The notes under the pieces were generated by a model, which saw only the letters and a list, made by a program, of their open reading frames with translations, made no database searches and had not been told where the DNA came from. This document shows, piece by piece, positions 6,744 to 11,942 of a stretch of 11,942 nt of DNA. Made by a program: the position numbers and the translations under genes. The DNA is taken from NCBI GenBank assembly GCA_012512605.1, contig JAAZDX010000050.1, positions 1-11,942 of the forward strand, given 5' to 3'. Source of the stretch: Bacillota bacterium (lineage in GTDB: Bacteria > Bacillota > UBA4882 > UBA10575). Numbering within the stretch: position 1 is the first letter of the stretch; every line of letters begins with the position of its first letter.

Positions 6744-6902
6744 TTCTCCACACATTCCACAGACTTATCCACAAGGTAAGAAGGGGAAATGGGGATATTT
6801 CATCGGTTATTCCACAATATCCACAATCAAGTCTACAAAATAATTGTCCATAAATAACCCGATTTTAAAAGGAGTTTAAGGAATAATCCACATTTATCCA
6901 CA
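6744..6902 (+). promoter_or_regulatory. Cluster of DnaA-box-like 9-mers upstream of nrdG
   Basis: Seven 9-mers ending in CCACA occur within 159 bases, all readable on the plus strand. They are TTCTCCACA (6744), CATTCCACA (6753), TTATCCACA (6765), TATTCCACA (6808), ATATCCACA (6817), TAATCCACA (6884) and TTATCCACA (6894). Two are perfect matches to the bacterial DnaA box TTATCCACA and two more differ by one base. A degenerate TTGTCCATA sits at 6844. They form groups spaced 9-12 bases apart, about one helical turn. The stretch is relatively AT-rich and has no ORF. It lies between tsaD and nrdG, so it could be a DnaA-dependent regulatory region for nrdG-pgeF, a DnaA-titrating cluster, or less likely part of an origin. 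Boxes are seen; binding and function are inferred. Confidence 0.75.
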
Positions 6903-6913
6903 GATCGTTTTGA

Positions 6914-6937
6914 TGAGCATCGTTTATCCGCTGCTCA
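6914..6937. other. Weak hairpin after tsaD
   Basis: TGAGCA (6914-6919) and TGCTCA (6932-6937) form a 6-bp stem with a 12-base loop, 18 bases beyond the tsaD stop. No T-tract follows on the minus strand, so it is at best a weak or factor-dependent terminator. Confidence 0.25.
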
Positions 6938-6954
6938 GCCCATCTTTACCGACT

Positions 6955-7980
6955 TTATTTACCCGCACCCACCAGCGGTGGTTCAAAACGCAAACGGGGA
7001 TTAGCCGCTAAATCTAAGGGAGAAGCCCCTTCCCTTAACCACTGGTAATAACCGCAGGCGGCAATCATCGCCGCATTATCAGTACAAAGCGCCAGCGGCG
7101 GGTAGAAGAGTTTAACCCCCCGGGCCTGTGCTTCGGCGCTAAATCGCGCCCTAAGCTCCGAATTGGCTGCCACTCCGCCGGAAAGGACCAGGGTCTTCAC
7201 TTTTTTCTCCGCCACCGCCCGGAAGGCCCGGTCCACCAGGATCGTCACCACTTGCCTTTGGAAACTGGCCGCCACATCGGCAACGGGAATCGTCTCCCCC
7301 TTCTGCTTTAAGTTATGGACCAGGTTCACCACCGCCGTCTTTAAACCACTGAAACTGAAGTCATAAGTTCCAGCCAAAGCATCATGCTGAACAAGCGTCA
7401 ATGTGGGTTGGCCGGTCTTCGCTATGCGATCAAGGTACGGCCCACCGGGATACCCGAGTCCAAGGACGCGGGCCACTTTATCGAAGGCTTCCCCCGCGGC
7501 ATCGTCCCGCGTTTGGCCTAACAGTTCGTAATGGCCATGCTCCGGCATCATCACCAGCTGGGTATGGCCGCCGGAGACGGTCAAACAAAGCAAGGGCGGT
7601 TCTAATTCCCGATGGGCCAGAAAATTAGCGTAGATATGTCCCTCCACGTGGTTAACCCCGACAAACGGAACTTGCCAAGCTAGACTCAACGCCTTGGCCA
7701 TTGATAAGCCAACCAAAAGACCGCCGATCAATCCCGGACCGTAAGTCGCGGCCACCAGGCCAATCTCTTCCGGAGCGACCCCCGCCTCGGCCAGCGCTTC
7801 CGCCGTCAGCCGGGAGATCACCTCCAAATGGCATCGGGCCGCCAACTCGGGGACCACCCCGCCAAACTTCTGGTGTTTTTCAATCTGGGACAAGATCAGG
7901 TTACTCCGGATCGTTCTGCCATCCTCCACAAGGGCAATGGCGGTTTCATCACAAGAGGTCTCCACCCCTAAACACAACAT
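6955..7980 (-). CDS. tsaD: TsaD, tRNA N6-adenosine threonylcarbamoyltransferase
   Basis: A 341-residue catalytic subunit that transfers the threonylcarbamoyl group from TC-AMP to A37 of ANN-decoding tRNAs, acting in the cytoplasm with TsaB and TsaE. Motifs in order: GVETSCDETA (5-14), GGVVPELAAR, the metal-binding H111/H115 in NHVEGH, SGGHTQLV (136-143), GEAFDKVAR (163-171), GYPGGP, FSFSGLKTA (208-216), GGVAANSELR, and CTDNAAM (299-305) with metal ligand D301. Length is normal for the ASKHA-fold family. The ATG at 7980-7978 is chosen because GGAGG lies 8 bases upstream. A start 18 codons earlier would add a non-family extension and overlap rimI. It is the last gene of the tsaE-tsaB-rimI-tsaD block. 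Confidence 0.96.
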   Translation of the reverse strand: MLCLGVETSCDETAIALVEDGRTIRSNLILSQIEKHQKFGGVVPELAARCHLEVISRLTAEALAEAGVAPEEIGLVAATYGPGLIGGLLVGLSMAKALSLAWQVPFVGVNHVEGHIYANFLAHRELEPPLLCLTVSGGHTQLVMMPEHGHYELLGQTRDDAAGEAFDKVARVLGLGYPGGPYLDRIAKTGQPTLTLVQHDALAGTYDFSFSGLKTAVVNLVHNLKQKGETIPVADVAASFQRQVVTILVDRAFRAVAEKKVKTLVLSGGVAANSELRARFSAEAQARGVKLFYPPLALCTDNAAMIAACGYYQWLREGASPLDLAANPRLRFEPPLVGAGK

Positions 7981-7988
7981 CACCATTT

Positions 7989-7994
7989 CCTCCC
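7989..7994 (-). promoter_or_regulatory. Ribosome binding site deciding the tsaD start
   Basis: The minus strand reads GGGAGG here. The ATG at 7980 is 8 bases downstream, whereas the in-frame ATG at 7986 is only 2 bases away. This favours the 341-residue TsaD, which starts two residues before the conserved LGVETSCDE. Confidence 0.75.
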
Positions 7995-8015
7995 GTCTGT
8001 CAACCGGTTCGTTGT

Positions 8016-8459
8016 TCACATCGGACCTTTCCACATGATAATCGCATCTTCCTGATTGTCTTGGTAATAACCGGGCCGCACGCCGGCTTTGAAAAACCCC
8101 ATCTCCTCGTAAAGACGTTGTGCCGCTAAGTTGGACGCGCGGACTTCCAACGTGAGAAAACGCACCCCGCGTCTTCGACTCTCTGCCACCAAGTGCTGCA
8201 GAAGCGCCCGGCCAATTCCTAACCGACGGTAAGCCGGATCCACAGCCAGGTTAGTAATATGGCCTTCATCCAGAATAACCCACACCCCAACATACCCCAC
8301 CACCTTCGTGGCGGTCTTGGCCACACAGTAATAGGCCCGTTCGTTCTCTAATAATTCATACAAAAAGGCGGAGCGGGACCAGGGAATCGGGAAGCATTGC
8401 TCTTCAATGGCTAGAACCTCAGGCAGATCATCTAAGGTCATCATCTTAACCTCAAACAT
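8016..8459 (-). CDS. rimI: RimI-type GNAT protein N-alpha-acetyltransferase
   Basis: A 147-residue GNAT acetyltransferase. RimI acetylates the N-terminal alanine of ribosomal protein S18 in Escherichia coli, and members in tsa operons may have a wider N-terminal or lysine range. The acetyl-CoA pyrophosphate loop is RRLGIGRALL (78-87). Upstream is the beta-4 strand ITNLAVDPAYR, and downstream come TLEVRASNLAAQRLYEEMGF and GVRPGYYQDNQEDAIIM, close to the RimI consensus. The ATG at 8459 overlaps the tsaB stop by 8 bases. The 3' end runs up to 36 bases before the preferred tsaD start. The position between tsaB and tsaD is a very common Firmicute arrangement. The substrate here is inferred from the family. 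Confidence 0.94.
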   Translation of the reverse strand: MFEVKMMTLDDLPEVLAIEEQCFPIPWSRSAFLYELLENERAYYCVAKTATKVVGYVGVWVILDEGHITNLAVDPAYRRLGIGRALLQHLVAESRRRGVRFLTLEVRASNLAAQRLYEEMGFFKAGVRPGYYQDNQEDAIIMWKGPM

Positions 8460-9165
8460 CCGCCCGGCAACTCCTTTCCTCCCAGCGAACCTCCGCCTCG
8501 GTACGACGCAAGTATAAAGGCAAAACCGTATCCAATTGGTTCTCTTTCTTCGCTACCCATTGGGTCTGCCCCAAGCTGGCCACATGGGCACCGTCCACGA
8601 TGTTCTCCGTGCCGCACCCAAAGGAAGCCTGTTCTTTTAGCACCGTGGCCAGTTCGGCTTCGACTTCCGCCAAAGCCTCCCCCAGAAACAAGACGGGCTG
8701 GCCCTTCCCCTTCAACTCAACAGCAAGCCCCGGTACCGTCCAGATCGCCGGTGGGGCAACCTCCGCCATACCACCCTCGTCCGGTCGGTACAAACCGGCA
8801 TAGACTTCACCCTTCCGGGACCGCGCAAGCGTACAGATGAGCTTGGCGTCGGCTGGCCCATTCAACGCCAACGCGTGAAAGGTGGGGACCCCCACCAAAG
8901 GGATGCCAAGGCCGAAGGCCAGCCCCTTAGCGATCGCCAGTCCGACCCGGACGCCGGTATAGGAGCCGGGTCCAATACCAACGGCGATCAATTCCAGTTC
9001 CTTCACGTTTCGACCAGTCCGGGCTAAGGCTTCGGCCATTAAAGCCGGTATTTGCTCACTCCCCCCCGGCTTGATTCGCATTCGTTCGGAGAAGACAACC
9101 TGCTTTCCATCGATCATCCCCACCGCGCCGCTCTGGGCGGAGGTATCAATCCCTAACACCCGCAC
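8452..9165 (-). CDS. tsaB: TsaB, t6A biosynthesis complex subunit
   Basis: A 237-residue ASKHA-fold protein that dimerises with TsaD and recruits TsaE for threonylcarbamoylation of tRNA A37. LGIDTSAQSGAVG is the N-terminal phosphate-1-like motif, GPGSYTGVRVGLAIAKGLA (65-83) is the strongest TsaB signature, and PLYLRRTEAEVRWEE closes the protein as in most Firmicute members. I choose the GTG at 9165-9163, 7 bases after the tsaE stop, because VRVLGIDTS is the normal N-terminus. The frame stays open upstream to 9351, but that extension lies entirely within tsaE and reads as shadow sequence rich in W, K and R. The upstream Shine-Dalgarno is weak (GGGGAAGTG), so translation probably depends on coupling to tsaE. 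Confidence 0.94.
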   Translation of the reverse strand: MRVLGIDTSAQSGAVGMIDGKQVVFSERMRIKPGGSEQIPALMAEALARTGRNVKELELIAVGIGPGSYTGVRVGLAIAKGLAFGLGIPLVGVPTFHALALNGPADAKLICTLARSRKGEVYAGLYRPDEGGMAEVAPPAIWTVPGLAVELKGKGQPVLFLGEALAEVEAELATVLKEQASFGCGTENIVDGAHVASLGQTQWVAKKENQLDTVLPLYLRRTEAEVRWEERSCRADV

Positions 9166-9172
9166 GTTCCAT

Positions 9173-9688
9173 TCACTTCCCCGTTGTTTGTTCTTTTTCC
9201 AAAGCCTGCCATAATAAATGATTGATCTGCCGATAACGATCCCCCACCGGGTAAAAAGATAAAACCCGGTCCTCCGCTTGCTCTCCCCGGGCAAACTCCA
9301 CTTCCATATAGGTAGCCGCCAAGGTTGCTTTCGCTGGTTCGCCCCATTCAATCATGAACGCGGCTTCCTCTTCCATAATCTCTTCCAGAGCAAGCGGTGC
9401 TAAATCCGCGGGGCCGGAAAGGCGATATAAATCCAGATGATAAAGGGGAAGCTTCCCTTCATAACGATGGATCAGGGCAAAAGTGGGGCTGGTCGCCGTC
9501 TCCGTACTGGCCAGTCCAATGGTGACGCCGCGCACCAACAAAGTCTTTCCACTCCCCAGGTCCCCTGATAAAAAAAAGAGGTCACCCGGTAGCAGAATCC
9601 CGCCCAGTATTTTACCGAGTTCCTCTGTCTCCGCCGGGCTCTCCGACCATATCACAAGGTTTCCCCCGGCTTCTTTCTTTACCCGCAC
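9173..9688 (-). CDS. tsaE: TsaE, t6A biosynthesis ATPase
   Basis: A P-loop ATPase that drives turnover of the TsaB-TsaD complex after each t6A transfer. From the GTG start used here (171 residues): Walker A GDLGSGKT at 42-49, SPTFALIHRY, HLDLYR at 84-89, and IEWGE at 113-117, all diagnostic of the family. The start is uncertain. The GTG at 9688 follows AAGGGGG with 7-base spacing; another GTG at 9655 also has a G-rich site; a TTG at 9748 would add 20 residues of non-family sequence with no good site. The DUF362 gene stops 9 bases before that TTG, so it may share a transcript. tsaB begins 7 bases after the TGA stop. TsaC/Sua5, needed to make TC-AMP, is not in this window. Confidence 0.93.
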   Translation of the reverse strand: MRVKKEAGGNLVIWSESPAETEELGKILGGILLPGDLFFLSGDLGSGKTLLVRGVTIGLASTETATSPTFALIHRYEGKLPLYHLDLYRLSGPADLAPLALEEIMEEEAAFMIEWGEPAKATLAATYMEVEFARGEQAEDRVLSFYPVGDRYRQINHLLWQALEKEQTTGK

Positions 9689-9757
9689 CGGACATCCCCC
9701 TTCAATCTCTTTTGGTTCAAGATTAGCATAACCCTTTACCAGCGTCAAGTTCCGGAC

Positions 9758-10864
9758 TTAGTCAGCCAATACCCGCTCTAGAAAGGCGCGGATCTCCCGC
9801 GCTGTTGGCGGACAACCCGTCAGCGCGTCATCCAGGGCACGTGTACAAGTACCAATCCCGATGCCACCGCCTTTCTCCCCACGAAACCCTTGTCCAATCT
9901 TAATCTTTTTGTTACCATATTTTAGCGCTTCCAGTTCCCCCGCCTCCGCCATCCGGTGCAGCGCATGGATGAGCGAACCATAGCAAGCCGAACAAGCATC
10001 CCGTTCTTCAACATACCGGGCTAGCGTCTTCGCCCGCCCGCTCAAACGGAAACGGCCTGCTTGCTTTGCTTCCGGATTAACCTCAGTCACAACCGCACCG
10101 GTGAGAGCGGTCGTCCCTACGCCAAGCTTCGCCGCCAGGTCCAGGTAGGGAATATCCGCTGCCGTGAGCCCCAACAATGAAGCGGCGTAGCTGTCGAGGA
10201 GGACAGGATCCGTACCAGCCAACAACCGGCCCATCGGTACCGGGTTTCCGCCTTCCTCAAAGGTAAGGTCGCCGCAGATCGCATCGACGATCGTAAGGTG
10301 GACCGGAAGGACCGCCGCCAACTGGGCAATGGGTTCATGCAGCCCCAGCCGGTGAAAACGCCGTTTCTCATGATCCGGGATACATCCCTTCAGGTTTTTC
10401 AAGGCACAGGTCAACAACGTTTGACAATGGGCTTTTAAGACGGGAAGGTTGATTAAAAAGTCCACCGCAAGCGGGGCGGTACAAACCGTAATTTCCCCGT
10501 ACTCCCCTTTTTTCTTAATGGTCCGGTCTTTTTTCAGATCAACCAGTTCAACCCCGTACTGCGCCGCCAGTTCCCGGTAGCCGCAGACCCGAAAAGCCTC
10601 CTCCGTCGCGGCTCCCACCCAGGAGCTTTCCATAATAACTAGATCGGAATAGCCTTTCGCCTGAAAGTAGCGGATGATCCCCTCAACAATCTCCGGATGG
10701 GTCGTCGCTCCCGACGCCGCCGGCTTGTCCAAGACCAAATTGGGTTTTAACCCAATCGTCGCCCCCGGCCGCAGCGCCGTCTCCGGTTTTAATTGCGCCA
10801 GCAAGGTCTCGACCATCTCCCGCGGGTTTTCCCCATAGACAACGGTAATTTGGTTCTTATTCAT
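9758..10864 (-). CDS. DUF362 domain protein with four C-terminal-half cysteines
   Basis: A 368-residue protein of the DUF362 family, biochemical function unknown. The family core is clear: GLKPNLV near residue 38, TTHPEIVEGIIRYF, and LPVLKAHCQTLLTCALKNLKG (140-160), followed by P163. GTDPVLLDSYAASLLG (217-232) is also typical. The C-terminal part carries CSAC (291-294), C340 and C351, which could bind a metal or an iron-sulfur cluster, though the spacing does not match a standard 4Fe-4S ferredoxin motif. No signal peptide or membrane helix is seen. The ATG at 10864 follows a modest GGGTGGG site. It is the first gene of a run leading into tsaE with a short gap, but nothing links its chemistry to t6A synthesis. 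Confidence 0.8.
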   Translation of the reverse strand: MNKNQITVVYGENPREMVETLLAQLKPETALRPGATIGLKPNLVLDKPAASGATTHPEIVEGIIRYFQAKGYSDLVIMESSWVGAATEEAFRVCGYRELAAQYGVELVDLKKDRTIKKKGEYGEITVCTAPLAVDFLINLPVLKAHCQTLLTCALKNLKGCIPDHEKRRFHRLGLHEPIAQLAAVLPVHLTIVDAICGDLTFEEGGNPVPMGRLLAGTDPVLLDSYAASLLGLTAADIPYLDLAAKLGVGTTALTGAVVTEVNPEAKQAGRFRLSGRAKTLARYVEERDACSACYGSLIHALHRMAEAGELEALKYGNKKIKIGQGFRGEKGGGIGIGTCTRALDDALTGCPPTAREIRAFLERVLAD

Positions 10865-10899
10865 CTTTTCCCACCCTTTTCAAAAATGGTCTATTTTGC

Positions 10900-10927
10900 A
10901 CTATAATAATAATTAACGATAATTCAC
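10900..10927 (-). promoter_or_regulatory. Possible sigma-A-like promoter for the DUF362-tsa block
   Basis: On the minus strand, TATAGT (10905-10900) matches five of six -10 positions. It is preceded at 16 bp by GTGAAT (10927-10922), which matches only three of six -35 positions. It lies about 35 bases upstream of the DUF362 start in AT-rich DNA. Placement is sensible but the match is weak. Confidence 0.3.
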
Positions 10928-11012
10928 TGATCCGCCCCGCTAATTACCCACAACTTGACCCGTGAAAGCGGCCGTAAACGTTTCATCACTTATAAGTATA
11001 AATTATAATAAA

Positions 11013-11056
11013 GCTCCCTTCTAGAGCAAAGGTTCAATCCTTAGCTAGAAGGGAGC
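11013..11056 (-). terminator. Intrinsic terminator of the surface-protein gene
   Basis: GCTCCCTTCTAG (11013-11024) and CTAGAAGGGAGC (11045-11056) form a perfect 12-bp inverted repeat around a 20-base loop, and AAGG/CCTT inside the loop can pair again. On the minus strand it starts 20 bases after the TAG at 11077 and is followed by TTTATTATAATTTATA, a T-rich run interrupted by A. The position, perfect stem and T-rich tail fit a Rho-independent terminator; the large loop is less usual. Confidence 0.72.
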
Positions 11057-11076
11057 ATATCGGCGGGTCTTTTTCG

Positions 11077-11942
11077 CTACTTGATTTCGATCCCTTTTTG
11101 CGACTTAATTTCGATCGATTGGTTCCCCATAATCTGAGGCTGGGGAGCATAACCCATGGAAGAAAGTTTAAAGTCATCAAATCGGGCGGTATAAGTATAG
11201 CCGGGATCCGCGCTCGCATATAAACCGGCCCTAATAAACTCAGCGTTTTGCTGTTCGACCGGTATATTACCCCAGACTTCGACGCCATTCACGTAGAGAT
11301 AAGCCCGGTTTCCGTTCTGAATGACTTTTAAAATATTAACTGCTGAACTGATTGTATTATTATAGTAGTTTATTTGGTTATTTCTTTTCTTATATTGTTC
11401 AACTATTTCGGTCTTACTCTGCTGTTTCCGTACTTTTAAGTATTCTACTTCGCCCTCATCCGGTCGGACCCGGAAAATATAATAGAATTCCCCTGGATTA
11501 TTCAGATTTTTCACGTTAAAAACTAAGCCGGATGTTCCCTTTACCCATCCAGGTTTATCCCAATAATAGTGGTATGTGGTTACTTCCACCGTATAATTCT
11601 GGGGAACCAGCAAGGGCGAGATTGTACTGATCGATTTGGGGTCGTCTCCATAATAACCCTCATTATCAACCACGATTTCGTATTCGCTCCCACCTTCTAC
11701 CAGTATATACTCCTGGGAGGAACCATCCGCGTAATATTCCTCATCCCAACCGCTCCACGCATCCGAAAAATCTTCCGTCCAGCCGATCAGCTTAAAATTA
11801 AGGCCAGACAAATCCTTCCTCACGGTAAAATCATAGGGTGCTGGTTGGAACAGATAATTATCCTTATGCGCCCAGATCTTCACCCGATTACCGCTATTGG
11901 CTCTGATTTCCCAAGTCCCATTTTCACTCGCCTGTTTGTACC
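11077..11942 (-). CDS. Surface-type protein, C-terminal part with LamG-like beta-sandwich (5' end outside window)
   Basis: The frame is open from the right edge to a TAG at 11079-11077, giving 287 complete residues. The true start lies beyond the window; the GTG at 11883 is internal, since the upstream codons read smoothly as GTWEIRANSGNRVKIWAHK. The first 45 or so residues (WEIRANSGNRVKIWAHK, then FQPAPYDFTVRKDLSGLNF) resemble the end of a carboxypeptidase-regulatory-like or Ig-like beta domain. The next 200 or so begin with DFSDAWSGW and a Y-rich segment and end with VNGVEVWG and ARFDDFKLSS, resembling the concanavalin-A-like (LamG/DUF1080-type) domains of secreted Firmicute proteins. No membrane helix or sorting motif is seen at the C-terminus, which ends in a short SIEIK...GIEIK repetition. 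Function unknown; exported location is inferred from the domain types. Parts are more AT-rich than neighbouring genes. Confidence 0.7.
   Translation of the reverse strand, partial: YKQASENGTWEIRANSGNRVKIWAHKDNYLFQPAPYDFTVRKDLSGLNFKLIGWTEDFSDAWSGWDEEYYADGSSQEYILVEGGSEYEIVVDNEGYYGDDPKSISTISPLLVPQNYTVEVTTYHYYWDKPGWVKGTSGLVFNVKNLNNPGEFYYIFRVRPDEGEVEYLKVRKQQSKTEIVEQYKKRNNQINYYNNTISSAVNILKVIQNGNRAYLYVNGVEVWGNIPVEQQNAEFIRAGLYASADPGYTYTARFDDFKLSSMGYAPQPQIMGNQSIEIKSQKGIEIK

Noticed and set aside
6744..6902. Chromosomal origin oriC
   Set aside because: DnaA boxes are present, but there is no dnaA, dnaN, rpmH or gyrase gene nearby and no clear unwinding element or DnaA-trio. A regulatory or titration role is more economical. 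A GC-skew plot of the whole genome would settle it.
7701..8129. 142-codon open frame on the plus strand opposite tsaD and rimI
   Set aside because: The translation is proline- and arginine-rich with no recognisable fold, and it lies wholly antisense to two secure genes. It is a compositional shadow.
9166..9351. Upstream in-frame extension of TsaB (62 residues)
   Set aside because: It overlaps the tsaE coding end, is rich in W, K and R, and has no similarity to TsaB. The GTG at 9165 gives the normal N-terminus.
10944..10952. Isolated DnaA-box-like TTACCCACA upstream of the DUF362 gene
   Set aside because: It is a single copy with one mismatch and no neighbours within the gap, so it is compatible with chance.
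11028..11044. tRNA-like T-arm (GGTTCAATCC)
   Set aside because: The loop is 6 bases rather than 7, and no acceptor, D or anticodon arm can be drawn. The sequence is explained as the loop of the terminator hairpin.

Overview
This window most likely comes from a spore-forming, anaerobic Firmicute of the Clostridia type with roughly balanced GC. The evidence is the C-terminal end of the spore maturation protein SpmB, a SepF/YlmH/DivIVA division cluster, and an NrdG-type radical-SAM activase of anaerobic ribonucleotide reductase. Gene content is mostly housekeeping. Apart from the spmB tail at the left edge, every gene I can support lies on the minus strand, so the biological reading order is right to left. 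Several genes use TTG or GTG starts, and the tight spacing suggests a few long operons.

Layout from right to left: (1) 11942-11077, the C-terminal part of a surface-type beta-sandwich protein, followed by a 12-bp-stem terminator at 11013-11056. (2) 10864-6955, a DUF362 protein followed by the compact t6A block tsaE-tsaB-rimI-tsaD. (3) 6954-6621, a non-coding gap holding a cluster of DnaA-box-like 9-mers, two of them perfect TTATCCACA and all in one orientation. (4) 6620-5348, nrdG overlapping pgeF (purine nucleoside phosphorylase, laccase-domain fold). (5) 5243-2073, an HlyD-like membrane-anchored adaptor, then yggS, sepF and proC. (6) 2072-1679, a 394-bp gap with a nested palindromic element of about 175 bp, at the place where many Firmicutes carry ylmG. 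(7) 1678-128, ylmH and divIVA. (8) 1-156, the 3' end of spmB on the plus strand, convergent with and overlapping divIVA by 29 bp.

The genes fall into three themes. TsaE, TsaB and TsaD catalyse and support the last step of tRNA t6A37 synthesis, with RimI in the same operon. SepF, YlmH and DivIVA form the classical Gram-positive division cluster, joined here by YggS (PLP homeostasis), ProC (proline synthesis) and a membrane adaptor. NrdG and PgeF serve nucleotide metabolism.

I found no CRISPR array, tRNA, rRNA, transposase or defence system. The two non-coding structures, the DnaA-box cluster at 6744-6902 and the nested palindrome at 1858-2032, are the parts least explained by ordinary annotation.
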